Assembly (NCBI RefSeq): GCF_016908655.1
Contig: NZ_JAFBEI010000011.1
Location: 1 to 53,630, forward strand
Direction: 5' to 3'
Origin: Streptococcus saliviloxodontae
GTDB taxonomy: Bacteria; Bacillota; Bacilli; Lactobacillales; Streptococcaceae
DNA length: 53,630 nucleotides
In this document: positions 1 through 8,092 of the stretch, piece by piece
How positions within the stretch are numbered: the first letter of the stretch is position 1
Layout of the letters: each line of letters begins with the position of its first letter
Notes under the pieces: generated by a model
The model's database searches: none
What the model saw: the letters and a program-made list of their open reading frames with translations, nothing else
Told to the model about the DNA's origin: nothing
Translations under genes and position numbers: made by a program

Positions 1-63
1 CGAATCAAAGCAAAACTAAAAGGACTTAGTCCTGTGCAATACAGAACTAAATCCCTTCAATAA
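1..63 (+). pseudogene. IS3-family transposase OrfB, C-terminal end only
   Basis: The first 20 codons, open at the window edge, read RIKAKLKGLSPVQYRTKSLQ and stop at TAA 61-63. This resembles the conserved C-terminal tail of IS3-family (IS861/IS150-like) OrfB integrases, and a terminal inverted repeat of the same family follows 6 bp later. The rest of the element lies outside the window, so whether the transposase is intact cannot be judged. The family call rests on recognising the motif. Confidence 0.75.
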
Positions 64-69
64 ATATAG

Positions 70-94
70 TGTCCAACTTTTTGGGGTCAGTACA
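70..94. repeat. Terminal inverted repeat of the IS3-family element
   Basis: On the minus strand this 25-bp stretch begins TGTACTGACCCC and ends AAGTTGGACA, the layout typical of IS3/IS861-type ends. It follows the transposase stop codon directly, so the element ends here and chromosomal DNA starts at about position 95. Confidence 0.7.
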
Positions 95-145
95 CTTTCT
101 TGCTAAAAATCTTTCATGCGATTGTCGTGGATAAGGAGGCTTTTT

Positions 146-259
146 ATGGCTTTCTTATGGTATAATGAAACTATTGAAAATGTTACAAGGAGGACAGCAA
201 AATTAGTCAGAGAAATCAAGTGGTACGCTTACTTGACAAAGGGAGACGAGGTTTACTGA
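146..259 (+). CDS. Possible 37-residue small ORF ahead of cls
   Basis: ATG 146 is preceded by a full AAGGAGG at 133-139 with 6-nt spacing, and the frame stays open for 37 codons (start MAFLWYNETI, end KGDEVY). It overlaps the start of cls in another frame, and the extended -10 box at 158-166 lies inside it. It would therefore need transcription from upstream, possibly from the IS element. I do not recognise the peptide. The strong ribosome site is the only support, and it may be a chance ORF. Confidence 0.2.
   Translation: MAFLWYNETIENVTRRTAKLVREIKWYAYLTKGDEVY
158..166 (+). promoter_or_regulatory. Extended -10 promoter for cls
   Basis: TGG-TATAAT gives a perfect -10 with the TGn extension. 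No good -35 lies 17 nt upstream, which is common for extended -10 promoters. A transcript starting near 173 would carry the AAGGAGGA at 187-194. Confidence 0.55.
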
Positions 260-1785
260 GAGGGATTTTCAGTCGAATGACAGTCATCGCTCTTCTTTTA
301 ATCGTTCAACTGCTGATACTGGTTGCAACTTTTGATTGGTTCAATCAATATCAAGTTCATGTTCAAATCATAGGAGCTATCATTGCCACAATAGCAGTAT
401 TATACTTGGTCAATAGTGAGATGGATCGCTTATCCGTTATCACTTGGATGTTGCTTATCATTCCTTTTCCAATCGCTGGCAGTCTATTTTTGCTTTACAC
501 CAAGATTGATTGGGGATACAACGGTCTTAAAATAGCACTCAATAAAAGTATGGCCGATAGCCAACCCTATCTTGTCCAACATTCCCAAATTTTAAACGAG
601 CTAAAGTTAAGCCACTCAACCACTTACAATTTGGCAAGTTACTTGGGCGGAGATGGCGATAGTCAATACTTTCCAGTTTACAAAAATACTAAAATAACCT
701 ACTTCCCATCAGGAGAAGCAAAGTTTGAAGCCTTAAAGAAAGAACTTCGAGCTGCTAAACGCTATATTTTCATGGAGTACTTCATTATTGATGAAGGGAT
801 GATGTGGGGAGAAATCCTAGCTATACTGGAAGAAAAAGTAGCTGAAGGGGTTGAGGTTCGAGTGATGTATGACGGAATGATTGAGTTTTCGACGCTATCA
901 TTTGATTATACAAAAAGACTTGAAAAGATAGGCATCCAAGCCAAATCCTTTTCACCGATTTCTCCATTCTTATCTACCTACTACAACTATCGTGACCATC
1001 GTAAAATCGTGGTAATCGATGGAGAGGTGGCCTTCACTGGCGGTGTTAACCTTGCAGATGAGTACATTAATAAAATTGAACGCTTTGGTCATTGGAAAGA
1101 TACCGCTATTATGCTGAAGGGAGAAGCAGTAGATACCTTCACTATCCTTTTTATGCAAATGTGGTCAATCACCGAGTCTAAAGAGGCAATAGACTACGGT
1201 AGTTATCTCGGTAACCATCAGAAAGCCTCTAGTTCAGATGGATTTGTCATTCCTTACGGAGACTCTCCTCTTGATGAAGATAAAGTAGGGGAAAACGTCT
1301 ATATTGACATCCTTAATCACGCTAGAGACTACGTTCACATTATGACACCTTACCTTATCCTCGACAGTGAGATGGAGCACGCTCTTAAATTTGCGGCGCA
1401 ACGCGGCGTGGACGTGAAGTTGATTATGCCCGGTATCCCAGATAAGGCTATTCCTTATGCTCTAGCTAAAACCTACTTTAAGACACTGATTAAATCTGGC
1501 GTTAAAATTTATACCTATACTCCAGGGTTTGTGCATGCTAAGGTATTTGTGGCAGATGGTCATAAAGCAGTTGTTGGAACGATCAACTTAGACTATCGCA
1601 GCCTTTACCACCATTTTGAATGTGCAACCTATCTCTACCAGAACTCAGAAATCCCTAAAATCGAGGCCGACTTCCAACAGACACTCCTTGACTGTGAAGA
1701 GGTCACTCTAGAAGTCGTCAAGAATGAATCACCATACGTGAAATTACTTGGTTATTCAGCAAAACTCATTGCACCACTCTTGTAA
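220..1785 (+). CDS. cls: Cardiolipin synthase (phospholipase D superfamily)
   Basis: Predicted membrane enzyme that condenses two phosphatidylglycerols into cardiolipin and glycerol. Two hydrophobic N-terminal segments (about residues 20-40 and 45-95) are followed by two PLD motifs: DHRKIVVIDG near residue 255 and VHAKVFVADG near residue 440, each with the HxK(x)4D signature. The length (521 aa from GTG 220) fits the family. GTG 220 is a poor start: the only Shine-Dalgarno sequence, AAGGAGGA at 187-194, is 25 nt away. It sits exactly 7 nt before an in-frame ATT at 202, which would add six residues. The alternative ATG at 277 would cut into the conserved N-terminus. The gene is monocistronic, and its stop codon is built into the -35 box of the following RNA gene. 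Confidence 0.9.
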   Translation: MVRLLDKGRRGLLRGIFSRMTVIALLLIVQLLILVATFDWFNQYQVHVQIIGAIIATIAVLYLVNSEMDRLSVITWMLLIIPFPIAGSLFLLYTKIDWGYNGLKIALNKSMADSQPYLVQHSQILNELKLSHSTTYNLASYLGGDGDSQYFPVYKNTKITYFPSGEAKFEALKKELRAAKRYIFMEYFIIDEGMMWGEILAILEEKVAEGVEVRVMYDGMIEFSTLSFDYTKRLEKIGIQAKSFSPISPFLSTYYNYRDHRKIVVIDGEVAFTGGVNLADEYINKIERFGHWKDTAIMLKGEAVDTFTILFMQMWSITESKEAIDYGSYLGNHQKASSSDGFVIPYGDSPLDEDKVGENVYIDILNHARDYVHIMTPYLILDSEMEHALKFAAQRGVDVKLIMPGIPDKAIPYALAKTYFKTLIKSGVKIYTYTPGFVHAKVFVADGHKAVVGTINLDYRSLYHHFECATYLYQNSEIPKIEADFQQTLLDCEEVTLEVVKNESPYVKLLGYSAKLIAPLL

Positions 1786-1808
1786 ATTCACTTCATACGT
1801 GATATAAT
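1780..1808 (+). promoter_or_regulatory. Promoter of the asd-motif RNA
   Basis: TTGTAA at 1780-1785 and TATAAT at 1803-1808 are separated by exactly 17 nt. The TAA of the -35 box is the stop codon of cls, so the promoter is partly inside the upstream gene. The predicted start is near 1815. Confidence 0.7.
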
Positions 1809-1814
1809 ATTGGT

Positions 1815-1963
1815 ATGCGATGAGTCGATTTGGTCTTTTGACCATATTGCGCTGGGGAGGTCATTAACGCAGGAGCGGACTTTGACAATCTGTGTGAACC
1901 TTTTTGTCACATTCCTTGGAATGCCCCCTAAATCCTTCTATCTATGAGATAGAGGGATTTTTA
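1815..1963 (+). ncRNA. asd-motif structured RNA
   Basis: A gene-free segment of about 150 nt with its own promoter and a strong terminator lies directly upstream of asd. Its position, length and taxon match the asd RNA motif described by comparative genomics in Streptococcus and other lactic acid bacteria, where it behaves as a separate small RNA. The interior holds several short complementary stretches, including GGTC..GACC around 1832-1845. I identify it by context and recollection of the family, not by a covariance search. Its function is not established in what I know. Confidence 0.7.
1931..1963 (+). terminator. Terminator of the asd-motif RNA
   Basis: Arms AATCCTTCTATCT and AGATAGAGGGATT pair over 13 bp with one G.U, around an ATG loop, and are followed by TTTT. 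It separates the small RNA from asd, which has its own promoter. Confidence 0.85.
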
Positions 1964-2017
1964 GTTATATTTTGAGTGAATTTCCTTTCAAGACTTTTCA
2001 ATTTCTTAAAAAAATAG

Positions 2018-2023
2018 TATAAT
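2018..2023 (+). promoter_or_regulatory. -10 box of the asd promoter
   Basis: TATAAT lies about 70 nt before the asd start codon. The matching -35 position (about 1995-2000, TTTTCA) is weak. Confidence 0.55.
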
Positions 2024-2058
2024 GTAGCTATTATCATAAATTGTTAGAAAATTTTGAG

Positions 2059-2077
2059 AATAGCTTTGCTATTTTTT
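2059..2077 (+). other. Small hairpin with T-run in the asd leader
   Basis: AATAGC-TTT-GCTATT followed by TTTT lies about 20 nt before the start codon of asd. It looks like a minimal terminator or attenuator, but a 6-bp AU-rich stem is weak and may not function. Confidence 0.35.
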
Positions 2078-2095
2078 AAAGAATGAGGTAAATCT

Positions 2096-3172
2096 ATGGG
2101 TTACACAGTTGCAGTCGTAGGTGCCACAGGTGCCGTCGGAACACGTATGATTACAATGTTGGAAGAATCTACACTTCCAATTGATAAAGTTCGCCTACTT
2201 TCATCAGCTCGTTCAGCTGGTAAAGTGTTGCAGTATAAGGGTCAAGATATCGAAGTTGAATTAACAACAGAAGACTCATTTGAAGGTGTTGATATCGCTC
2301 TTTTCTCAGCAGGTGGTTCAGTATCTGCTAAGTTTGCTCCTTACGCTGTTAAAGCAGGAGCTGTAGTTGTTGACAACACGTCATTTTTCCGTCAAAATCC
2401 CGATGTGCCCCTAGTAGTACCTGAGGTAAATGCACATGCCCTCGATGCTCATAACGGTATCATTGCTTGCCCTAACTGCTCAACTATCCAAATGATGGTA
2501 GCTCTTGAACCTGTTCGTCAAAAATGGGGTCTTGACCGTATCATCGTTTCAACATACCAAGCCGTTTCAGGTGCAGGTCAATCTGCTATCAATGAGACTG
2601 AGCGTGAATTGAAAGAAGTTTTAAATGACGGTGTTAACCCACGCGATGTCAAAGCTGATATCTTACCATGTGGTGGCGATAAGAAACATTTCCCAATTGC
2701 ATTTAACGCCCTTCCTCAAATCGATGTCTTCACTGATAACGATTATACCTATGAGGAAATGAAGATGACAAAAGAAACTAAAAAAATCATGGAAGATGAT
2801 TCTATCGCTGTTTCAGCGACATGTGTTCGTATTCCTGTTTTATCAGCTCACTCTGAGTCAGTCTACATTGAAACAAAAGAAGTAGCACCAATCGAAGAAG
2901 TGAAAGCTGCTATTGCAGCCTTTCCAGGTGCTGTCCTTGAGGATGACGTTGCTAACCAAGTTTACCCACAAGCTGTTAACGCTGTAGGCTCACGTGATAC
3001 ATTTGTTGGTCGTATCCGTAAAGACTTGGATGCTGAAAAAGGAATCCATATGTGGGTTGTATCAGACAACCTTCTTAAAGGAGCAGCGTGGAACTCTGTT
3101 CAAATCGCAGAGACACTTCATGAACGAGGACTCGTGCGTCCAACTGCCGAACTTAAGTTTGAATTGAAATAA
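2096..3172 (+). CDS. asd: Aspartate-semialdehyde dehydrogenase
   Basis: Reduces aspartyl phosphate to aspartate semialdehyde with NADPH, the branch point to lysine/diaminopimelate, threonine and methionine. The N-terminal nucleotide-binding motif is [10 protein letters not shown] (residues 9-18). The catalytic cysteine is in CPNCSTIQM near residue 128, and the catalytic histidine lies in the SAHSES segment near residue 260. At 358 aa it is full length. AGGT before ATG 2096 serves as the ribosome site. dapA follows 70 bp downstream, so the pair covers two consecutive steps, but a strong hairpin lies between them. Confidence 0.95.
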   Translation: MGYTVAVVGATGAVGTRMITMLEESTLPIDKVRLLSSARSAGKVLQYKGQDIEVELTTEDSFEGVDIALFSAGGSVSAKFAPYAVKAGAVVVDNTSFFRQNPDVPLVVPEVNAHALDAHNGIIACPNCSTIQMMVALEPVRQKWGLDRIIVSTYQAVSGAGQSAINETERELKEVLNDGVNPRDVKADILPCGGDKKHFPIAFNALPQIDVFTDNDYTYEEMKMTKETKKIMEDDSIAVSATCVRIPVLSAHSESVYIETKEVAPIEEVKAAIAAFPGAVLEDDVANQVYPQAVNAVGSRDTFVGRIRKDLDAEKGIHMWVVSDNLLKGAAWNSVQIAETLHERGLVRPTAELKFELK

Positions 3173-3181
3173 TTGAGTTAT

Positions 3182-3219
3182 AAAGTGAGGCTGGGACAAT
3201 TGTTTCAACCTCACTTTTA
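3182..3219 (+). terminator. Long hairpin terminator between asd and dapA
   Basis: Outer arms AAAGTGAGG and CCTCACTTT enclose a second self-complementary stretch (TGGGACAA / TTGTTTCA, with G.U pairs), followed by TTTTAT. The core GAGGCTGGGACA recurs in many streptococcal intergenic hairpins. It probably reduces read-through into dapA. Confidence 0.75.
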
Positions 3220-3242
3220 TCATCAAAAACAAGGAGGCTAAG

Positions 3243-4178
3243 ATGTCTATTGAACAATTACGCAATGCGAAAATAATTACGGCGATGATTACGCCATTTA
3301 ATGAGGACGGGTCTATCAACTTCGATGCTCTTCCCAAATTGGTTGAGCATTTGCTAGCTCACCATACAGACGGAATCCTATTAGCAGGAACGACTGCAGA
3401 GAGTCCTACACTGACTCACGATGAAGAATTAGAACTGTTTGCTGCCGTTCAAAAAATCGTTGCAGGTCGTGTGCCTTTAATCGCAGGTGTTGGTACAAAT
3501 GATACACGTGATTCTATCGAGTTTGCTAAAGAAGTGGCTGCTTTTGGAGGGTTTGCAGCTGGACTTGCTATTGTCCCTTACTACAACAAACCTTCCCAAG
3601 AAGGGATGTATCAGCATTTTAAAGCGATTGCTGACGCTTCTGACCTACCAATCATCATCTACAATATTCCAGGTCGAGTAGTCGTTGAAATGACTCCCGA
3701 AACAATGCTTCGTCTAGCAGAGCACCCAAATATTATCGGTGTCAAAGAGTGTACAAGCCTTGCTAATATGGCTTATCTCATCGAACATAAACCTAAAGAT
3801 TTCTTAGTTTATACAGGTGAAGATGGGGATGCTTTCCATGCGATGAACTTAGGAGCTGATGGGGTTATTTCCGTTGCTTCACATACGAACGGTGATGAAA
3901 TGCACCAAATGTTACAAGCTATTGAAACAAACGATATTAAAACAGCAGCTAAAATTCAACGTCAATTCATCCCTAAAGTCAATGCCCTTTTCTCATATCC
4001 AAGTCCTGCACCTGTCAAAGCAGTGCTTAACTACCTTGGTTTTGAAGTGGGCCCATTGCGTCTTCCTCTAGTTGCAGCACCTGAAGAAGATGCCAAACGC
4101 ATTATTAAGGTTGTTGTCGACGGCGACTACGAAGCTACTAAGGCAACTGTAACAGGGGTTGTAAGACCAGATTACTAA
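3243..4178 (+). CDS. dapA: 4-hydroxy-tetrahydrodipicolinate synthase
   Basis: Condenses pyruvate and aspartate semialdehyde, the first committed step to lysine and diaminopimelate. The 311-aa TIM barrel carries GTTAESPTL near residue 50, the YNIPGR tyrosine motif near 140 and the Schiff-base lysine in GVKECTS near 170. ATG 3243 follows AAGGAGG (3231-3237) at ideal spacing. No separate promoter is obvious after the upstream hairpin, so it may depend on read-through from asd. Confidence 0.95.
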   Translation: MSIEQLRNAKIITAMITPFNEDGSINFDALPKLVEHLLAHHTDGILLAGTTAESPTLTHDEELELFAAVQKIVAGRVPLIAGVGTNDTRDSIEFAKEVAAFGGFAAGLAIVPYYNKPSQEGMYQHFKAIADASDLPIIIYNIPGRVVVEMTPETMLRLAEHPNIIGVKECTSLANMAYLIEHKPKDFLVYTGEDGDAFHAMNLGADGVISVASHTNGDEMHQMLQAIETNDIKTAAKIQRQFIPKVNALFSYPSPAPVKAVLNYLGFEVGPLRLPLVAAPEEDAKRIIKVVVDGDYEATKATVTGVVRPDY

Positions 4179-4201
4179 GATTTGTTAGCATAAATAATAA
4201 C

Positions 4202-4230
4202 TTGAAATAAGTCACTATTTATGCTAAACT
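4202..4230 (+). promoter_or_regulatory. Promoter of the queCDEF operon
   Basis: TTGAAA (4202-4207), 17-nt spacer, then TGC-TAAACT as an extended -10 (4225-4230). A start near 4237 puts the whole riboswitch in the leader. Confidence 0.65.
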
Positions 4231-4250
4231 GAGAAACAGTTTAATACAAG

Positions 4251-4286
4251 AGATGTTTGGGAGACACCATCGTTAAAAAAAACCAG
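4251..4286 (+). promoter_or_regulatory. preQ1-I riboswitch aptamer
   Basis: The segment has the compact preQ1-I architecture. AGATG pairs with CATC across a 12-nt loop (TTTGGGAGACAC). Then comes an A-rich tail ending AACCAG, whose CCAG can pair back with TTGG of the loop to form the H-type pseudoknot. Loop length, a CAC before the closing strand and the A-run tail all match the B. subtilis queC aptamer as I remember it. A terminator follows within 12 nt and queCDEF is downstream, so binding of preQ1 is expected to shut the operon off. Confidence 0.82.
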
Positions 4287-4296
4287 TTTGTTTTTA

Positions 4297-4328
4297 ATGC
4301 TCCTATTATGATTAATAGGAGCATTTTT
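4297..4328 (+). terminator. Riboswitch-controlled terminator before queC
   Basis: Perfect 12-bp arms ATGCTCCTATTA / TAATAGGAGCAT around TGAT, followed by TTTTT. Placed between the aptamer and queC, it is the likely expression platform. Confidence 0.85.
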
Positions 4329-4363
4329 GATGCCTTGTTCTCAACTCTCTCAAAGGAGTCGAA

Positions 4364-5017
4364 ATGAAACGAAATACAGCACTTGTCGTCTTTAGTGGTG
4401 GCCAAGATTCTACCACTTGCCTAGCCTGGGCCAAGAAACACTATGAACACGTCGAAACAGTTACCTTCCTTTATGGGCAAAAGCACTCCCTTGAGGTTGA
4501 TGTCGCAAAAGCAATCGCTGCCGATTTTGGCGTCGAAAATCACTTGCTCGATATGTCTTTGCTTGGTCAGTTAACGGATAATGCCTTAACTAGCGATAAA
4601 CCCATCGAAAGTAAAGAAGGGGAAATTCCAAATACCTTTGTTGACGGCCGTAATCATCTTTTTCTATCGTTTGCAGCCGTCTTAGCCAAGCAACGTGGTA
4701 TTACAGATCTCGTCACTGGTGTTTGTGAAACAGATTTTTCAGGCTATCCTGATTGTAGAGATGCCTTTATCAAATCTCTCAATGTGACACTTAATTTAGC
4801 CATGGATTATCTCTTTGTGATTCAAACCCCACTCATGTGGTTGGACAAATCTGAAACATGGGCTTTAGCAGACGAATTAGGCTATTTCGATTACGTTCGA
4901 GAAAATACGCTAACTTGCTATAACGGTATCAAAGGAAGTGGTTGCGGAGAGTGTCCAGCTTGTCATCTACGTCAGGCTGGTTTGGACAACTATATGGCAA
5001 GGAGAGGACTAGCATAA
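4364..5017 (+). CDS. queC: 7-cyano-7-deazaguanine (preQ0) synthase QueC
   Basis: Converts 7-carboxy-7-deazaguanine, ammonia and ATP to preQ0 in the queuosine pathway. The PP-loop SGGQDSTT is at residues 11-18, and the C-terminal zinc site has the CGECPAC cluster near residues 193-199 plus C184. At 217 aa it is full length. It is the first gene of a four-gene operon: its TAA shares a base with the queD ATG (TAATG). Confidence 0.97.
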   Translation: MKRNTALVVFSGGQDSTTCLAWAKKHYEHVETVTFLYGQKHSLEVDVAKAIAADFGVENHLLDMSLLGQLTDNALTSDKPIESKEGEIPNTFVDGRNHLFLSFAAVLAKQRGITDLVTGVCETDFSGYPDCRDAFIKSLNVTLNLAMDYLFVIQTPLMWLDKSETWALADELGYFDYVRENTLTCYNGIKGSGCGECPACHLRQAGLDNYMARRGLA

Positions 5018-5460
5018 TGTTTTTAGCGCCTAAAGAAATCAAAAAAGAAACTGGTGACAGTTTAATCTACTGCCCTAGGCGTGTCCTTGTCTCAAAGGAA
5101 TTCACCTTTGATGCGGCGCATCACTTATTTAACTATGAGGGAAAATGCAAAGCTTTGCATGGGCATACCTATCGCTTGCAGCTAGCCGTCTCTGGTTTTT
5201 TAGATGATTGTGGAATGGTTTACGACTTTGGAGATTTAAAAGAAATCTACAAAAATGAGCTAGAGCCTAAGTTAGATCACCGTTACCTAAATGAAAGCCT
5301 CCCATATATGAATACGACTGCTGAAAATATGGTTTATTGGATTTACCAGACATGTGCAGAGTCATTGCCAAGTGATCGTGGTCTTGAAATGGAGTATGTC
5401 CGCCTTTACGAAACACCAACCTCTTTTGCAGAGTTCCGAAAGGAGTGGGATATTGACTAA
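5017..5460 (+). CDS. queD: 6-carboxy-5,6,7,8-tetrahydropterin synthase QueD
   Basis: Makes 6-carboxytetrahydropterin from dihydroneopterin triphosphate, the first committed step to preQ1. The start is the ATG in the TAATG overlap with queC; longer readings in this frame run inside queC. Zinc histidines are in FDAAHH (about residues 30-35) and HGHTYR (about 48-53), with a catalytic Cys in GKCKALHGH. 147 aa, somewhat longer than the shortest family members because of a 25-residue N-terminal extension. Confidence 0.95.
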   Translation: MFLAPKEIKKETGDSLIYCPRRVLVSKEFTFDAAHHLFNYEGKCKALHGHTYRLQLAVSGFLDDCGMVYDFGDLKEIYKNELEPKLDHRYLNESLPYMNTTAENMVYWIYQTCAESLPSDRGLEMEYVRLYETPTSFAEFRKEWDID

Positions 5461-6169
5461 TAAAAGACAATTAACATTGCCTGTTTTAGAAATTTTTGGT
5501 CCAACATTCCAAGGAGAGGGACGTGCTATCGGACAAAAAACGATGTTTGTTAGAACTGCAGGGTGTGATTACCACTGTGACTGGTGTGACTCCGCCTTTA
5601 CTTGGGACGGTTCTGAAAAACCAACTCGAATGACCAGTGACCAGGTTATCGAACAACTGGACAAACTCGGAAACTACGACTATGTCACCCTATCAGGAGG
5701 AAATCCTTGCTTGTTAGCAGCCAATATGGCAGAGCTCGTCCAAAAGTTAAAAGATAGAGGTGTAACTCTGGCAGTAGAAACTCAAGGTTCTAGGTGGCAG
5801 GATTGGCTAACAGATATCGATCAAGTTACCTTAAGCCCCAAGCCACCATCTTCAAAGATGGTCGTTAATTTTGAAACCCTTGATTTTATTGTTGGTCGTT
5901 TAGATCCTGAGCGTGTGACTTTTAAAATTCCTGTTTTCGATGATGATGACTTAGCATTTGCTAAAACCATCCAAGATAGATATAATCCTGATGTTTTGTA
6001 CCTATCCGCAGGGAACCCCGAACCTAACAAAGAAGGTGATATTGTCTTAAATCAACTAAACCGACTCAAAGAACTTTGGGAACGCATTGCCAATGATGAT
6101 AGTTGGGGAAATGTTCGTGTTCTTCCGCAATTACACACCTTACTCTATGATAACGAACGTGGTGTTTAA
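5453..6169 (+). CDS. queE: 7-carboxy-7-deazaguanine synthase QueE (radical SAM)
   Basis: Radical-SAM enzyme that turns 6-carboxytetrahydropterin into 7-carboxy-7-deazaguanine. The iron-sulfur motif CDYHCDWC (a CxxxCxxC) is near residue 40, preceded by [10 protein letters not shown] place the start at TTG 5453, 8 nt inside queD, because AAAGGAG at 5439-5445 has ideal 7-nt spacing and the protein then begins at the usual place (238 aa). Longer readings in this frame only extend into queD. Confidence 0.93.
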   Translation: MTNKRQLTLPVLEIFGPTFQGEGRAIGQKTMFVRTAGCDYHCDWCDSAFTWDGSEKPTRMTSDQVIEQLDKLGNYDYVTLSGGNPCLLAANMAELVQKLKDRGVTLAVETQGSRWQDWLTDIDQVTLSPKPPSSKMVVNFETLDFIVGRLDPERVTFKIPVFDDDDLAFAKTIQDRYNPDVLYLSAGNPEPNKEGDIVLNQLNRLKELWERIANDDSWGNVRVLPQLHTLLYDNERGV

Positions 6170-6194
6170 ATCTTATTTAGAAAAGAGAAATCCT

Positions 6195-6686
6195 ATGTCA
6201 AAAGAAACTGAAATGAAAGATCTCACCCTACTTGGGAATCAAAATACTAATTACATCTTCGAATACAGTCCTGATATTCTAGAAACCTTTGAAAACCGTC
6301 ACCAAAGCAATGATTATTTTATCAAGTTTAATTGTCCAGAGTTTACCTCACTATGCCCAATGACAGGTCAGCCAGACTTTGCAACCATCTACCTTTCTTA
6401 CATTCCAGATGAGTTGTGTGTCGAGTCGAAATCATTAAAGTTATACCTTTTTAGCTACCGAAATCACGGTGATTTTCATGAAAATTGTATCAATACCATC
6501 GGTAAAGACCTGGTTGAACTTCTTAATCCTAGATATCTAGAGGTTTGGGGAAAATTCACTCCACGTGGTGGTATTTCTATCGATCCTTATTATAATTATG
6601 GTCGTCCAGGTAGCAAATATGAAGAAATGGCGAACTTCCGCTTAATGAATCACGACCTTTATCCTGAAACCATTGATAATCGTTAA
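6195..6686 (+). CDS. queF: NADPH-dependent preQ0 reductase QueF
   Basis: Reduces the nitrile of preQ0 to preQ1 with two NADPH. The catalytic cysteine is in [12 protein letters not shown] near residue 54 with Asp close behind, and the QueF motif [15 protein letters not shown] begins near residue 75. The start is ATG 6195 (163 aa, short unimodular type); the upstream part of the frame overlaps queE. The ribosome site AAAAGAG is modest. Last gene of the operon. Confidence 0.96.
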   Translation: MSKETEMKDLTLLGNQNTNYIFEYSPDILETFENRHQSNDYFIKFNCPEFTSLCPMTGQPDFATIYLSYIPDELCVESKSLKLYLFSYRNHGDFHENCINTIGKDLVELLNPRYLEVWGKFTPRGGISIDPYYNYGRPGSKYEEMANFRLMNHDLYPETIDNR

Positions 6687-6693
6687 TAGTAGC

Positions 6694-6733
6694 AAAAAAG
6701 ACACTTCTAACTCATTCAGAAGTGTCTTTTTTT
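6694..6733 (+). terminator. Terminator of queCDEF
   Basis: AAAAAGACACTTCT and AGAAGTGTCTTTTT pair perfectly around a 9-nt loop and end in a T-run. The A-rich 5' side could also serve the xerS transcript from the other strand. Confidence 0.9.
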
Positions 6734-6783
6734 AGAATCTCTAAAATTATAGCAGAAGTGCCACTTGCTTTTTCAGTCAACTG

Positions 6784-7854
6784 CTAGAGATTATCCAGAG
6801 CGTTTTTTTGTTCATCGTTGACGATATGGGTGTAAAGGTCAGTTACTTGTGTCGAAGCATGTCCTAGCTGGTGACTCACTAATACTTGAGATTTCGTTGC
6901 ATCATACAATCTTGTGGCTAATGTATGGCGTAATTTGTGGGGAGTGACGCGGATTTTAAAGTCTTGAGAATATTTTGCTACCATTTTTTCGACACTTGAT
7001 GCATCAATTCGATTTGGTACTCCTCGGTACTCTGACACAAAAAGAGCAGTATCTTGTTTTTCAGTTTTGTAGCGTGCTTGACGAATCTCTAAATAAGAGG
7101 CCAGATAAGGTTGGGCGAAACTAGCAACGTTGACAGCATCTCGTTTGCCACCTTTTCTGGTTACCTCGATAACCATCATATTGAGATTCAAATCCTTCAA
7201 ATCTAGATTGACCGCCTCTGAGAGCCTCACTCCGGATGCCAGAAGAAGTGCGATAATAGCTAAGTCTCGCTCTTTGTTTTTACGGAAAGAAGACTTGGCA
7301 CGATTGGAAAGTTTGTTCTCATATTCACAATCTATATGTTTCAAAAAAGCGATTGTCTCATCACCCAAAAAGAGCTTTTGTTTGATATTTTCAGCCCTAG
7401 CAGCAAGTGTCTCTTTTTTCTTTTTGGTTGCAATCTTTTTCATCACATTACGGTAAAAATAGGGTTCACCATCCTCATTTTCAACCTCCTCAGTCAAATA
7501 CTTATATAAACTTGAAAGAGCCGATAAGGTACGATTGATTGTTGTTTGAGAAACACCTTGCTTGGTTGAATGGGTATTTAAAGATGGTCGTTCTCTAAGG
7601 TAAAGAACAAAGGATTCCATATCTTTTTTGGTCAGGTTTTCTAAAACGGCTAGATCAATCTCAGCAATCCGATTAGCATCTGAGATTCCAGTATCTATCA
7701 ACCAATCAAAAAATCGATGGTATTCTTTAAGGTATTCGTACAGGGTGGTGAAACTATAAGGAACCGATAATTTTGATTGATAATAATCTAAAACATACCA
7801 AGGCATCATTGATTTGTAGTCATCAATTTTTTCAAGTAAACGTTCACGTTTCAT
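6784..7854 (-). CDS. xerS: Tyrosine recombinase XerS
   Basis: Single streptococcal/lactococcal recombinase that resolves chromosome dimers at dif. At 356 aa it has the family length and an N-terminal SAM-like domain (about 1-150). The catalytic set is visible: Arg in ASGVRLSEA, Lys in RKGGKRD, HKLRH, HQLGH and the nucleophile Tyr in TDLYTHI. GGAGAAAAA precedes ATG 7854. Its target site lies 60 bp upstream of the start codon, the standard XerS/dif(SL) arrangement. Confidence 0.96.
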   Translation of the reverse strand: MKRERLLEKIDDYKSMMPWYVLDYYQSKLSVPYSFTTLYEYLKEYHRFFDWLIDTGISDANRIAEIDLAVLENLTKKDMESFVLYLRERPSLNTHSTKQGVSQTTINRTLSALSSLYKYLTEEVENEDGEPYFYRNVMKKIATKKKKETLAARAENIKQKLFLGDETIAFLKHIDCEYENKLSNRAKSSFRKNKERDLAIIALLLASGVRLSEAVNLDLKDLNLNMMVIEVTRKGGKRDAVNVASFAQPYLASYLEIRQARYKTEKQDTALFVSEYRGVPNRIDASSVEKMVAKYSQDFKIRVTPHKLRHTLATRLYDATKSQVLVSHQLGHASTQVTDLYTHIVNDEQKNALDNL

Positions 7855-7913
7855 TTTTTCTCCATTTTTATCATTGATTTGGTGTTAATAGAAGTATATC
7901 ACACCCACAAATA

Positions 7914-7946
7914 TTTTTCAAGAAAATTACAGTTTTTCGGAAAGAT
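7914..7946. other. dif(SL) chromosome dimer resolution site
   Basis: Read on the minus strand it starts ATCTTTCCGAAAAAC and ends TTTCTTGAAAAA, two imperfectly inverted arms around TGTAAT. This matches the XerS site of streptococci and lactococci as I recall it. Its location next to xerS and at the strand-bias switch supports a functional terminus site. Confidence 0.9.
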
Positions 7947-8060
7947 GTATAAAGAGTTTTTGATAGAAGCTACTTCGTGCTGTGATTTTAAAATAAATGG
8001 GTTCATCTCAAAAAATAAAAATTGTAGAGTTCTAACACTTACAACTGCTCTTTATATAAT

Positions 8061-8091
8061 AAAAAGTCTCGTCATGTAAACGAGACTTTTT
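8061..8091 (-). terminator. Terminator after the DUF5648-like gene
   Basis: AAAAAGTCTCG and CGAGACTTTTT form a symmetric hairpin two bases beyond the stop codon at 8093. The interval 7947-8060 between it and dif holds nothing I can support. Confidence 0.88.
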
Positions 8092-8092
8092 A

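Noticed and set aside
1815..1963. SRP RNA or 6S RNA
   Set aside because: The conserved SRP apical loop (GGAAG..GCAGC) is absent and the 6S bulge-stem pattern is not visible; context fits the asd motif better.
7879..8079. 66-codon ORF between xerS and the secreted protein
   Set aside because: It runs through dif, has no good ribosome site, and ends in the terminator of the opposite gene.
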